Positions 32,133 through 41,961 of a stretch of DNA of 64,000 nt are shown in pieces (the stretch's first letter is position 1; every line of letters starts with the position of its first letter). The notes under the pieces were generated by a model. That model made no database searches and had not been told where the DNA came from. It was given only the letters and a program-made list of their open reading frames with translations. Both the position numbers and the translations under genes were made by a program. This stretch comes from Gp7-AA6 sp036395755 (GTDB lineage: Bacteria; Acidobacteriota; Thermoanaerobaculia; UBA5066; Gp7-AA6), in assembly GCA_036395755.1 (NCBI GenBank), contig DASWCZ010000094.1, positions 22,085-86,084 of the forward strand. Reading direction: 5' to 3'.

Positions 32133-33029
32133 ATGAAGGGGTCGCGGTCTCGTGCTCCGCGTCCGCAGCACGCGCGATTCCGGCGCGTCGGCCTCGCTTG
32201 CAAGCGCACTTTGAAAGCCGCTCTCTCGCTGGCGCAGGCGCTCGAGGGGGCCCTCCAGAGCCGGGGCCTCGAGGTCCGATTCGACTCGGACAGCGCGGAG
32301 GCGCTCGGACGTCCGGACGGACTGCCGCGCGATCGTCTCGCTCGCGCCGTCGATCTCGTGATCGTGATCGGAGGAGACGGAACGCTTCTCTCGGTGGCAC
32401 GCTCCGCTCCGACGTCGACGCCGGTCCTCGGAGTCAACGTCGGGGTCCTGGGATTTTTAGCCGGCCTCTCGCGATCGGAGGCGCTCCCGCGCTTGGACGA
32501 GGTCCTGGCGGGCGAGTTCCGGGAAGACCGGCGGCTCCGTCTCTCGGTCGCCGTCACCGGCCTTCCGCGCCCGGCGAGGTTCCACGCCCTGAACGACGCG
32601 GTTCTGAACAAGGAGGCGCTGGCCCGGATCTCGACGTTCCGGGTCGAGCTCGATGGGCGCCCGGTCGCGGAATTCCGCGCCGACGGCGTGATCGTCGCGA
32701 CCCCGACCGGTTCGACGGCCTACAACCTCTCGGCGGGCGGACCTATTCTCCACCCGCAGCTCCCCGCGGTCGTCGTGACGCCGATCTGTCCTCACACGCT
32801 GTCGCAGCGTCCTCTCGTGGTGCCGGCCGACACGGTGATCGGCCTTCGGGTCTTGGATGCGCCGACGGAGGGAGGGGTGTATCTCACTTTGGACGGACAG
32901 GAAGGACTTCCGATCGGGCCGGAGTGCTCCGTCGAGATCCGGCCGGCTTCGTCCACGGTGACGCTCCTCCGGCCCCCCGAAGACGACCACTTCCGCAACC
33001 TGGCGGAGAAGTTGAACTGGGGAATCTGA
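32133..33029 (+). CDS. nadK: NAD kinase
   Basis: A 298-aa ATP/polyphosphate-dependent NAD kinase making NADP. The GGDGT motif is present in VIVIGGDGTLLSVAR (~75-90), followed by GVNVGVLGFLAGL, NDAVLNKEALARI, GVIVATPTGSTAYNLSAGGPI and SQRPLVVPAD. About 20 residues at the N-terminus (KGSRSRAPRPQHARFRR) are basic and variable. The tlyA-nadK order is widespread. Confidence 0.94.
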   Translation: MKGSRSRAPRPQHARFRRVGLACKRTLKAALSLAQALEGALQSRGLEVRFDSDSAEALGRPDGLPRDRLARAVDLVIVIGGDGTLLSVARSAPTSTPVLGVNVGVLGFLAGLSRSEALPRLDEVLAGEFREDRRLRLSVAVTGLPRPARFHALNDAVLNKEALARISTFRVELDGRPVAEFRADGVIVATPTGSTAYNLSAGGPILHPQLPAVVVTPICPHTLSQRPLVVPADTVIGLRVLDAPTEGGVYLTLDGQEGLPIGPECSVEIRPASSTVTLLRPPEDDHFRNLAEKLNWGI

Positions 33030-33030
33030 C

Positions 33031-36000
33031 GTGAACCGTCCGCAAACGCCTTCGCCTGCCGGGGAGGAGATTCACCATCCCGCGCTTCATCTCTCTCCCC
33101 TCCGGCTCTTTGCCGTCGTCGTCGTCTTCCTCGTGCTCGCGAGCTATGCCGTGTGGAACTCGGAAAGGTTCCAGAACCTGTTTCAGGGGCTTTCGCAGAC
33201 GAGGCTCTCTGCGGCGCTCGGACGGCCGGTGACTTTCCGGCAGGTCGAGGTTCGTTTCCTGCCCCCTTCCGTCCAGCTCGCCGACGTCCGGATCGGCAAC
33301 GACCCAAGACTCGGCCCGGAGCCGTTTCTCTCTGCGGACGAGGTGTCGATCGGCGGAGGGGTTTCCCTGACCGGGCAGGAGCTCCGGCTCGGCCGCATCC
33401 GCGCGGTTCATCCGAAGGTCTCTCTCGTGCAGTTTCCCGACGGATCCTGGAACCTGCCCTCCGGCATCAACCGGCCGGCGCGCAAAGGAGGTCTGAAGGT
33501 TCGCGTCGGCGAAGTCGTCATTCAACAGGGGGTCTTCGAGCTCGATGGGCGGAAAGCGCAGTTGGACGTCGTCCTCGAGGACTTCGCGGGCAACCTGTCG
33601 GCGATCGGGGAGGATCACTACAGCGGCGCCCTCACCTCCCGGAAGATGACCCTCTCTCTTCCGGACGCGGAGCCGATCGTCTCGGATCTCTCGACGCGCT
33701 TCCACATGGAGCCCGCGCACGGGATCGTGCTCGAAACGCTCGCGGTCGCCGGATCGTTCGGTAAGTTGACCGCGGCAGGCGCGATCGAAATGGGTGTTTC
33801 CGCCCGCACGACCTTCGTCGCGTCGGGGAACGTCTCGGTCACGGAAGTCGAGCGGATCTTTCATTCTCACCTCGGGTTCGCGGGCGACGCGCGCGTGGAC
33901 GCGCGGCTGGACGTCCCGGCGGGAGGGGATTTCCGTATCGCGGGAAAGATCGCGGCGCCACGGATCGATGCGAAGGGGTTTCTTCTGGACGACGTCGAGG
34001 CGTCGGTGGATGCGCGGCGGGAGGAGCTCGTCGCACACATCGAGCGCGGCCGCTATGCCGGCGGGGAGGCGCAGGGGCTCGTCCGCATCGCGAGCCTCGT
34101 GGCGAAGCCGCGTCTCTTCACGATCGCGCTCGAGGGGCGGGGGCTCTCTCTCGAGCGCTTCTTCGCCGACCTTCACCTTCCCGGCACGGGACTCTCCGGA
34201 GCGGCGGACCTGACGCTCGCGATGCGCTTCGCGGAAGAGGCCGGCATCGAGCACGCCGATGGCGGCGGATCGATCGAGATTCGACCCGGACCCGCGGCGT
34301 CGCTCTACGCGGGACGCCACGGCCTGCCGACCGGCGGAGGCGGTCCGCTCTCCGTCGTCGACGGCCGCATCGGATTCGAAGGAGTGACGCTGCGTTTCCC
34401 GCAGACGACGGTGGATCTGACGGGAGGCATGTCGATCGGCCGCTGGAGTCCGGACTTCGATCTCCATCTGACGTCCCGCGACCTTTCCGAGGTGGACCGG
34501 CTCTTCCAGAACCTGCTCGCCGCAACGGGCGGCAGGCCCGCTCCGCTCGGGCTCGGCGGCACCGGAGAGGTCACCGGCCACCTCGCCGGGACCTGGGGCG
34601 ATCCGGACGCCACGGTCCAGTTCTCCGCCGAAGACGCGCTCTGGGCGGGCGTCCGGTTCGGAAGCGTCCGCGGAACGGCCGACATCCGCGAGGGAGCGTT
34701 CGTCTTCCGGCCGCTGCGCGCCTACGAGGGAGAGGCGAGCCTCTCGCTGGATGGAACCGTCCGCTACCGGGAAGAGCCGGGGCGACCCAAGCTCGACGTG
34801 CAGATCGCCGCGCACGAATATCCCGTCAAGAGACTGCTCGACTACCTCGCCCTCGATTACCCGGTGGAGGGATTCGTTTCCGGCGGCTTCCCCATCGCCG
34901 GATCGGCGACTTCGCTTTCGGGCGGAGGCCCGATCACCCTCCGAGATGCGGTGATCTGGGGACAGAAAGTGCCGCTCGTCTCCGGACGAGTCCTCTTCTC
35001 GCCGGGACGGTTCGAACTCGCCGAGGTGCGCGCGGAGCTCGGCGGCGGGATGGTCGGCGGGAGCGGTTCGATCGCGATCGAGGAGAAGACCTTCCAAGCG
35101 CGGTTCGCCGGCGACGCCCTTCCGATCCAGTCGATTACGGCGCTCTCCGATTTTGCCGACCGGGTCTCCGGGAAGCTGTCGTTTCAGGTGTCGGGATCGG
35201 GAAAGATCGACCGCCCCGATCTGACGGTGACCGCGACCCTCGCCGACGCGACCGTTTTCGGCCACCGCCTGCCGGACAAGAGCGAGCCGCGGCTCGAAGC
35301 GAAGATCGTCACGGGAGAGCTCACCGGCTCCGTCGCCGTGAAAGATCGCTGGAACGTGACGGCTGCCGGAAACGTCTTCGAGCCGGGATCCCGCGTCTCG
35401 GTCTCGCTCGACGCGAGAGATCTCGCCGCGCTCCTGCTCTTCACGCCGCTCGACCTCGCGCCCGGACGCGGCGGCGCGCTGGCGGTCCGGGGAGTGTTGA
35501 CCCTCCCCGCGAAAGCGGGTGAGTTTCTCTCCGGCCTCTTCACGGTCACCGAGGCCCGGCTCGACTTCCCGGACCGGCCCGGTGTGCTCCGGACCTCCGG
35601 GGACGTCCGGATCGTGCTCGGAAAGCACGAGCTCGTTTTCGACGAGTTCCACGCGGTCGGGGAGGGAACCGATCTGAAGGTGCAGGGCTCGATGGATTTC
35701 GCCGGCTCGAAGGCGCTCTCGGTCGCGGTGGCCGGACCGATCGACGCCTCGCTCGTGTCTCTCGCTCTGCCCGATACCGCACTTTCCGGAAGGCTCTCGG
35801 TCGACGTCCGCGCCGCCGGAACGCTGCAGACGCCGTCTCTCTCGGGGACCGTCCGGATCGAGAACGGCAAGTACCGGCTGACCGGCCTGACACAGATCTT
35901 GGACGACATCGACGGCGTCATCTCGTTCCACGGCTCGAGCGCCGCGATCGACGGCATCCGCGCGCGCGTCGGGGGCGGTGACCTGCTGGCGGCGGGAAGC

Positions 36001-36990
36001 GTGAATCTCGAGGGGTTGAAGCTCTCGAACTTCCGGATGACGATCCAGGCCCGTCACGTCGCGCTGCGGTATCCCGAAGACATGCGGCTCGTCGTGGACG
36101 CCGATCTGGTCGCGAGCGGCGTTCCGGGCGGAAACGTGGTGCGCGGCGAGGTCACGCTCCTGCGGGGGACGTACTCCCGGGATTTCGGCGTGACGCTTTC
36201 GGACCTGCTCGTGCGAAGCCGGCCGAGCGGTGCGATCGCCGCGCGAGAACCGTGGAAGGATCAGACGGTTCTCGAGGTGAGGATCGTCTCTGCCGCGGCT
36301 CTCGAGGTCCGCAACAACGTCGCGCGTTTGACCGCGGAGGTGGATCTCGTCGCGCGCGGGACGGTCGCGCAGCCGATCGTGCTCGGTCAGATCCTCTTCG
36401 ACGAAGGGGGGCGCATCACTTTCCGCGACGTCCAGTACGAAATCGAATCGGGCACGGTCACATTCGCGAATACGGCCCGCATCGCGCCGATCGTGGACCT
36501 GCGCGCGCGAGCGGAGGTCAAGGGGTACGACCTGGTCGTCAACCTCGTGGGAACCTGGCCGCGGATCCAGTCGACGTTCACCTCGGATCCGCCGCTCTCC
36601 GATGACGCGGTCATCGGGTTGCTTCTGACCGGCGCTGCGCCGAACCAGCGCGCCGGCGCCGAAGAGAATCAGTCGCTGGTGACGGCCGCGGGCGGAGTCG
36701 TGGCGGGGGCGGTGACCGGATCGCTCGCGCGCCGCACTCAGAGGCTCTTCCGGCTCGATCGCTTCCAGATCGATCCCGTCTTCACCGGAAGCCAGCTGAC
36801 CGACATCCGCTCGACGGTCGGCAAGCAGATCACTCCGGAGCTGCTCGTGACGTATTCGCAATCTCTGAACTCGGACAAGGAATCGGTCGTTCAGCTCGAG
36901 TGGCGGGTGACGCAAACGATCACGCTGCAGGCGCTCCGCGACGAGAACGGGATCTACTCGATCAACGTGCGGCGGCGGCAGCGGTTTTGA
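33031..36990 (+). CDS. tamB: TamB-like inter-membrane protein
   Basis: A 1319-aa AsmA/TamB-family protein. Residues ~20-45 (LRLFAVVVVFLVLASYAVW) are an inner-membrane anchor. The rest is a long series of beta-rich repeats expected to form a taco-shaped groove across the periplasm. The C-terminal DUF490 region is clear: VRGEVTLLRGTYSRDFGV, ARGTVAQPIVLGQILFDEGGRITFRDVQYEIESGTVTFAN, ending in LQALRDENGIYSINVRRRQRF. TamB proteins move phospholipid or help insert outer-membrane proteins. It overlaps the next Omp85 gene by TTGA, giving the expected tamB-omp85 pair (usually tamA-tamB, order reversed here). Confidence 0.93.
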   Translation: MNRPQTPSPAGEEIHHPALHLSPLRLFAVVVVFLVLASYAVWNSERFQNLFQGLSQTRLSAALGRPVTFRQVEVRFLPPSVQLADVRIGNDPRLGPEPFLSADEVSIGGGVSLTGQELRLGRIRAVHPKVSLVQFPDGSWNLPSGINRPARKGGLKVRVGEVVIQQGVFELDGRKAQLDVVLEDFAGNLSAIGEDHYSGALTSRKMTLSLPDAEPIVSDLSTRFHMEPAHGIVLETLAVAGSFGKLTAAGAIEMGVSARTTFVASGNVSVTEVERIFHSHLGFAGDARVDARLDVPAGGDFRIAGKIAAPRIDAKGFLLDDVEASVDARREELVAHIERGRYAGGEAQGLVRIASLVAKPRLFTIALEGRGLSLERFFADLHLPGTGLSGAADLTLAMRFAEEAGIEHADGGGSIEIRPGPAASLYAGRHGLPTGGGGPLSVVDGRIGFEGVTLRFPQTTVDLTGGMSIGRWSPDFDLHLTSRDLSEVDRLFQNLLAATGGRPAPLGLGGTGEVTGHLAGTWGDPDATVQFSAEDALWAGVRFGSVRGTADIREGAFVFRPLRAYEGEASLSLDGTVRYREEPGRPKLDVQIAAHEYPVKRLLDYLALDYPVEGFVSGGFPIAGSATSLSGGGPITLRDAVIWGQKVPLVSGRVLFSPGRFELAEVRAELGGGMVGGSGSIAIEEKTFQARFAGDALPIQSITALSDFADRVSGKLSFQVSGSGKIDRPDLTVTATLADATVFGHRLPDKSEPRLEAKIVTGELTGSVAVKDRWNVTAAGNVFEPGSRVSVSLDARDLAALLLFTPLDLAPGRGGALAVRGVLTLPAKAGEFLSGLFTVTEARLDFPDRPGVLRTSGDVRIVLGKHELVFDEFHAVGEGTDLKVQGSMDFAGSKALSVAVAGPIDASLVSLALPDTALSGRLSVDVRAAGTLQTPSLSGTVRIENGKYRLTGLTQILDDIDGVISFHGSSAAIDGIRARVGGGDLLAAGSVNLEGLKLSNFRMTIQARHVALRYPEDMRLVVDADLVASGVPGGNVVRGEVTLLRGTYSRDFGVTLSDLLVRSRPSGAIAAREPWKDQTVLEVRIVSAAALEVRNNVARLTAEVDLVARGTVAQPIVLGQILFDEGGRITFRDVQYEIESGTVTFANTARIAPIVDLRARAEVKGYDLVVNLVGTWPRIQSTFTSDPPLSDDAVIGLLLTGAAPNQRAGAEENQSLVTAAGGVVAGAVTGSLARRTQRLFRLDRFQIDPVFTGSQLTDIRSTVGKQITPELLVTYSQSLNSDKESVVQLEWRVTQTITLQALRDENGIYSINVRRRQRF

Positions 36991-39900
36991 GGCGTCATCC
37001 GACTCGAAAGAGGCAGCACGCCGTAACGCCGCGCGCCGTTCGAGCCCTTTTGCTCGTCCTGCTCCTCGGCCGCGCGGGCTACGCGGCCGGCCAGCAACCG
37101 TCCGAGCCGCCGCCGCTCTACGGGCGGACGGTCGTCTCTCTCGCGTACACCTCCGATGGTCCGGTCGACCACGACGAAGTCGCGCGGCTCATCTCGATCC
37201 AGTCGGGCCAGCCTCTGACCGAGGAGGCGACGGGATCCACGATCCGCCATCTCTTCGCGACCCGGCGCTTCTCCGACGTCCGCGTCGAGGCGGAGCCGGC
37301 GGAAGGGGGGGTCGCGGTGACCGTCCACCTCTTTCGCTCCTTCCGGGTCAACCCGCTGAAGTTCGACGACGGGGTCTCCGTTTCGAAGGAAGAGATGCGC
37401 CGCGCCATTCCGTTCTCGGAAGGCTCGGTTTTCCAGTCGGAAGAGCTCGAGGAAGGAGCGAGCGCGCTGAAAAGGCGCCTGGACGCCGAGGGCTACATCG
37501 CTTCGACAATCCAGCCGGAGGTCTTCTTCGACCGCAAGACCTTCGACGCCCGGGTCGTCTACCACATCGATGCGGGCAAGTCCGCCCGCACGGCTCCGCC
37601 TCTCTTCGACGGCGAGACGAAGCCGTTCACGCGGGAGGAGCTCCTGAAGAAGGCACACTTAGAGGAGGGCGACCGGTACCGGGAGTCGAAAGCCCGGGCC
37701 GACGCGGACCGCCTCACGAAGTTCCTTCACAAGAACGCGCGTCTTCGAGGGACGGTCGAGCTGATCGCCGCGCAGCCGACCAAGGACGGGCGGGTGATGC
37801 CGGTCTATCGCGTGACCGTGGGTCCTCGCGTCGTGTTCCAGGCCCGCGGTATCCGCGAACGTCGGGTCCGCCGCGAAGTGGGCGATCTCCTGGAAGGACA
37901 GATCTTCGACGAAGACCTGATCCTCCAGTACACCGAGAAGGCGAGGCGCGCGCTTCAGCTCAAGGGGCACTACCGCGCGAAGGTGGATTACGCGATGGCG
38001 GAGCAGGGAGACGTCCTTACCGTGTCGATCACTGTCGACGAGGGGCGGAAGTTCGCCGTCGAAAAAATCGCGATCGCCGGGAATGACTCCGTTTCCGACA
38101 AACAGTTGAAGAAGCTGATGGTCAGCCAGGAGAAGGGGCTGCCGCTCTTGCGGCCCGGCCGCCTCGTCGACTCCGTCCTGAAGGACGACGTCGACGCGAT
38201 GCTCGGCTACTACCAGACCCGGGGCTGGGTGAATGTCCGCATCTCCGATCCGCAGGTGACCGAGGGCTCGAAGCCCGACCGTCTGATCGTCAACATTCAC
38301 GTGACGGAAGGGCCGCGGGCGGTGGTCGCAAGCCGGAAGGTCGTCGGAGCCGAGCACCTCTCTCCCGACGAACTCGAGAAGATCTTGACGGTCGATCCGG
38401 GAAAACCGTTCAACCCGAACCTGGTCCGGCAGGACTCCTTCGCCCTGCAGAACCGCTATCGCGACCGCGGGTGGCGGGAGGCTTCGGTCAAGGACAACTG
38501 GACCCTGTCGCCCGACGGAACGTCGGCGGACGTGGTGTACGACGTCGAGGAGGGGACGAGGTCGTTCTTCGGTAAGACGATCGTGCGCGGCAACACCCGC
38601 ACCGGCACCGACCGGATGACGCGCCTCGTCACGTGGAAGGAAGGAGATCCGTTTTCGGAGCAGGAGGTCCTGACGACCCAGAGGAACCTGACCCGGACGG
38701 GGGTCTTCCGCCGCGTCGAGCTTCGCCCGCAGCCGGCGGACCCGTCGAATCAGACACGGCCGGTCGAGATCGCGGTGCAGGAGGGACGGCCGCTCTCTCT
38801 CCTGTACGGCGTCGGCTATCAGTACGCGCCGGACGCGCTCGAGAACCGCAGCGACCCGTTCGCGATCGTCGGCGTGTCCTACAACAACCTTTTCGGCACG
38901 ATGCGCTCGGCTTCGATCGAAGCTCAGTACGCGCCGATCTCCCAGCGCCGCCGGCTGGTCCTGACCTTTCGCGAGCCGTTTCTCTTCAACCGCAACATTC
39001 CCCTGACCGTTCTCGGCTTTTTCACCCGCGAGCCGATCCAGACGATCGACATCACGCGCGTGGGCTCGGTCGTCGAGTCTTCACGCCTGTACGGTCGCTA
39101 TCTCCGTCTCGGGCTGCGCTACGAGTATCAGCGGATCGAGCCGGTGAACGCGCGCCGGGATCTTTCGATCATTGAGCGGGAGTTCAGCAAGTTCGACCAG
39201 CCCATCCGACAGTCGGCGATCGGCCCGAATTTGTTTTACGATCGGCGAGACGACATCATCGATCCGCGCGACGGCTATTACCTGACCGCGGCGAGCAAAT
39301 ATGCGTTTCCCTTCCTCTCGGCGAACGCGCGGTACACGAAGATCTCGGGGCAGGCCGCGTACTTCCGCCCGTTCGGCGGCGGCGTGTTCGCGGTCGCGGC
39401 GCGCGCCGGGGCGATCTTCCCGTACGGCGGTGCAACGGGAGTCCCCGTTCCGATCGCGGAGCGTTTTTTCGCGGGCGGCCGATCGACCAACCGCGCGTTC
39501 GACACGGACCTTCTCGGCGTCCCCGGAGCCACGGTAGATCCGGACACCCGCGCGACGCTCCATTCCGGTGACGGAATCGGATCCTGCGCCACAAGCTATC
39601 CGCAGCTTCTGGCCGACCATCCCGAGCTTTCTTCCTACGACTGCGATGCCGGCCCGCGAATCGTCGGCGGCAACGGATTTCTCGGGTTGAACGCCGAGTT
39701 CCGCTTCCCCATATTCGGAAACCTGGGGGGTACCCTGTTCTACGACGCCGCGCAGGTCTGGAAGCGACCCGGGGACATCCGGGTTGCCCTCGAGGGAGCG
39801 GACGGCCTGCGGCAGGGGGTCGGGGTCGGGCTGCGCTACATGACGCCGATCGGCCCGGTCCGGGTCGAGTACGGCTGGCCGGTCGATGCGCGAACCGTTC

Positions 39901-40010
39901 CCTTCGAGATCGTGGCGGTCGACGACAAGGGCGCCCCGATTTTCCGCGTGCCCGCCGGCACCCGCAAGGAGACCGGCAAGTTCTTCTTCTCGATCGGGTA
40001 TCCGTTCTAA
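36987..40010 (+). CDS. Omp85-family outer-membrane assembly protein (BamA/TamA)
   Basis: A 1007-aa precursor. TTG 36987 overlaps the tamB stop (TTGA) and gives a signal peptide MRRHPTRKRQHAVTPRAVRALLLVLLLGRAGYAAG. Residues ~45-640 contain about six POTRA-like repeats (for example VEKIAIAGNDSVSDKQLKKLM and FFGKTIVRGNTRTGTDRM); the C-terminal ~370 residues are the beta-barrel, with YDRRDDIIDPRDGYY, the lid-loop-like RFFAGGRSTNRAFD, and a final aromatic residue (SIGYPF). It is longer than E. coli BamA (~810). Location beside tamB suggests a TamA role, domain number suggests BamA; unresolved. Its TAA overlaps the argR stop. Confidence 0.9.
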   Translation: MRRHPTRKRQHAVTPRAVRALLLVLLLGRAGYAAGQQPSEPPPLYGRTVVSLAYTSDGPVDHDEVARLISIQSGQPLTEEATGSTIRHLFATRRFSDVRVEAEPAEGGVAVTVHLFRSFRVNPLKFDDGVSVSKEEMRRAIPFSEGSVFQSEELEEGASALKRRLDAEGYIASTIQPEVFFDRKTFDARVVYHIDAGKSARTAPPLFDGETKPFTREELLKKAHLEEGDRYRESKARADADRLTKFLHKNARLRGTVELIAAQPTKDGRVMPVYRVTVGPRVVFQARGIRERRVRREVGDLLEGQIFDEDLILQYTEKARRALQLKGHYRAKVDYAMAEQGDVLTVSITVDEGRKFAVEKIAIAGNDSVSDKQLKKLMVSQEKGLPLLRPGRLVDSVLKDDVDAMLGYYQTRGWVNVRISDPQVTEGSKPDRLIVNIHVTEGPRAVVASRKVVGAEHLSPDELEKILTVDPGKPFNPNLVRQDSFALQNRYRDRGWREASVKDNWTLSPDGTSADVVYDVEEGTRSFFGKTIVRGNTRTGTDRMTRLVTWKEGDPFSEQEVLTTQRNLTRTGVFRRVELRPQPADPSNQTRPVEIAVQEGRPLSLLYGVGYQYAPDALENRSDPFAIVGVSYNNLFGTMRSASIEAQYAPISQRRRLVLTFREPFLFNRNIPLTVLGFFTREPIQTIDITRVGSVVESSRLYGRYLRLGLRYEYQRIEPVNARRDLSIIEREFSKFDQPIRQSAIGPNLFYDRRDDIIDPRDGYYLTAASKYAFPFLSANARYTKISGQAAYFRPFGGGVFAVAARAGAIFPYGGATGVPVPIAERFFAGGRSTNRAFDTDLLGVPGATVDPDTRATLHSGDGIGSCATSYPQLLADHPELSSYDCDAGPRIVGGNGFLGLNAEFRFPIFGNLGGTLFYDAAQVWKRPGDIRVALEGADGLRQGVGVGLRYMTPIGPVRVEYGWPVDARTVPFEIVAVDDKGAPIFRVPAGTRKETGKFFFSIGYPF

Positions 40011-40468
40011 CGGAGAAGCGTCTCGAGCGACCGGCGCGCGCTCTTGGAATCCCGCGACTTCCGCACCATCACGAGAATCGTGTCGTCCCCTGCGATCGTG
40101 CCAGCGAGCTCGCGACGGCGCGCCTCGTCGATCGCGATCGCCACGGCATTCGCGCGGCCCGGCAGCGTCTGGACGAGGAAAAAGGCTTCTCCGGCGGCGA
40201 GGGCCGTCACGAACTCCCGGAACGCGTTGCGCAGATTCTCCTCGGAGGAGGAGGTCGCAGCAGGCGTCCCGTTCGGGATCGCGTAGCGGTATGCGCCGGT
40301 CGGGTCGGCGACCTTGACGAGACCGAGCCGCTTGACGTCGCGGGAGACGGTCGCCTGAGTCACGGCGGCGCCGCGCCGGCGGAGCTCCCGCGCGAGCTCC
40401 GCCTGGGTTCCGACCGGCTGGCCGGACACGATCGCGCGGATGGCCCGCTCCCGCGCCGCCTTGTTCAC
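40007..40468 (-). CDS. argR: Arginine repressor
   Basis: A 153-aa ArgR, which binds ARG boxes as an arginine-loaded hexamer. N-terminal winged helix ~1-75 (ARERAIRAIVSGQPVGTQAELARELRRRGAAVTQATVSRDVKRLGLVKV) and C-terminal oligomerisation/arginine domain ~80-153 with AGDDTILVMVRKS. The GTG at 40468 overlaps the argH stop (GTGA), giving the expected length; the open frame upstream is a shadow of argH. As the last gene of the arg operon it is expected to be under its own control through the box at 47629-47646. Confidence 0.93.
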   Translation of the reverse strand: MNKAARERAIRAIVSGQPVGTQAELARELRRRGAAVTQATVSRDVKRLGLVKVADPTGAYRYAIPNGTPAATSSSEENLRNAFREFVTALAAGEAFFLVQTLPGRANAVAIAIDEARRRELAGTIAGDDTILVMVRKSRDSKSARRSLETLLR

Positions 40469-41961
40469 GCGATCTCCCCGTCGAGAAGCTTCCCTTCGCG
40501 GTGCGCCCGGTAGATCGGCGGCGCTCTGCGGCGGGAGAGCCACGCGCGGGCGCCCTCGATCTCCTGCTCCGCGAGCCCGATCTGCGCGGACACGGCTTCC
40601 GGCGCCGGCCCGCCTCTCGAGCGGCGGGAACGGACGGACCGATCGGCGGAGAGAGATGCGGCCACGTCGGCGCCCGCGTCGGGACATGCGGTCGCGAGGA
40701 CCTCCGGCGGGAGGTCGGCGAGCGAGCTACCGCGTTTCTCCGCCTCGCGGACCGCGCGGCCGGCCTGCTCGTGGGCGGTGCGGAACGGGACGCCGCGGCC
40801 GACGAGGTGGTCGGCGAGGTCGGTCGCCGTCGCATGTCCCTCCGCGAGAGCGCCGGACAGGCGTTCTCGATGGAAGACGAGGCCCGCCGATACGCGCCGC
40901 GCCGCGCCTAGGCATCCGCGGATCGTGTCCAGAGCGTCGAACACGGCCTCCTTGTCTTCCTGGAGGTCGCTGTCGTACGCGAGGGGAAGACCCTTCAACA
41001 CGACGAGGAGCGCGGTCAGATCGCCGATCACGCGGCCGGCTTTGCCGCGGATGAGCTCCGCCGGCTCCGGATTCTTCTTCTGTGGCATCAGGCTCGAACC
41101 CTTGGCGACCGAGTCGTCCAGAGAAGCGAAGCCGAACTCCGACGAAGTCCAGAGGACGACTTCCTCCGCCCATCGCGAGAGGTGCACCGCCGTGAGAGCG
41201 CAGGCGAAAACCGCCTCGACGGCGAAATCGCGGTCGGCGACCGCGTGGATGCTGTTGGCGAAGGTCTCTTCGAGCCCGAGCAGCTGCGCCGCCCGCCGGG
41301 GCTCGATCGGGTGCGGCGTTCCCGCGACCGCGGCCGCGCCGAGCGGAGAAATTCCGGCGCTCGCGTGGGCGCGCTCGAAGCGGTGACGGTCCGAGGCAAT
41401 CGACCACAGGTGCGCGAGCAGGTGGTGGGCGAGGCTGACCGGCTGTCCCCGCTGGAGGTGCGTGTACCCGGGCATCCAGGTCTCGCGATGCCCGCGAGCC
41501 GCGGAGAGCCAGGTCTCCTCGAGCGCCACCAGAGTTTCCAGGATCTGCTCGATCGCTTCGCGAACGAAAAGCCGCAGCGCGGTCACGGTCTGGTCGTTGC
41601 GGCTGCGCGCGGTGTGCAGGCGGCCCGCGGGCTCCCCGATGCGGCCGAAGAGCTCCCTTTCGATCCACGAGTGGACGTCTTCGTCATCGCCATCGACCGC
41701 GAGACGCCCTTCCTCGAGGTCGGTCAGGAGGGAGGAGAGTCCCGAGAGGATCGCCGCCGCGTCGTTTGGCGAGAGCACGCCGGTCTCGCGGAGCATCCGG
41801 GCGTGGGCGAGGCTTCCGACCACGTCGTGCCGGACGAGGCGGCGGTCGAACGCCAGCGAAGACGTGAAGCGGTGGATGTCCGGGTCGAGATCGCTCTCGA
41901 ACCGCCCGCCCCAGAGCTTCCGCGGGCGCGGGGGAGCTGCCGTGGAGCGCTCGTCCTTCAC
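40465..41961 (-). CDS. argH: Argininosuccinate lyase
   Basis: A 498-aa fumarase/aspartase superfamily enzyme splitting argininosuccinate into arginine and fumarate. KLWGGRFESDLDPDIHRFTSSLAFDRRLVRHDV opens the conserved part; EDVHSWIERELFGRIGEPAGRLHTARSRNDQ, MPGYTHLQRGQPVSLAHHLLA and the catalytic Ser loop GSSLMPQKKNPEPAELIRGK follow. A C-terminal extension of ~30 residues makes it longer than usual (~460). GTG start at 41961 lies in the argG stop. Confidence 0.94.
   Translation of the reverse strand: MKDERSTAAPPRPRKLWGGRFESDLDPDIHRFTSSLAFDRRLVRHDVVGSLAHARMLRETGVLSPNDAAAILSGLSSLLTDLEEGRLAVDGDDEDVHSWIERELFGRIGEPAGRLHTARSRNDQTVTALRLFVREAIEQILETLVALEETWLSAARGHRETWMPGYTHLQRGQPVSLAHHLLAHLWSIASDRHRFERAHASAGISPLGAAAVAGTPHPIEPRRAAQLLGLEETFANSIHAVADRDFAVEAVFACALTAVHLSRWAEEVVLWTSSEFGFASLDDSVAKGSSLMPQKKNPEPAELIRGKAGRVIGDLTALLVVLKGLPLAYDSDLQEDKEAVFDALDTIRGCLGAARRVSAGLVFHRERLSGALAEGHATATDLADHLVGRGVPFRTAHEQAGRAVREAEKRGSSLADLPPEVLATACPDAGADVAASLSADRSVRSRRSRGGPAPEAVSAQIGLAEQEIEGARAWLSRRRAPPIYRAHREGKLLDGEIA

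Noticed and set aside
32884..36915. 1343-aa open frame on the minus strand opposite tamB
   Set aside because: Arg/Glu/Asp-rich shadow typical of high-GC DNA; tamB on the plus strand has clear family motifs and the frame has no recognisable domain.
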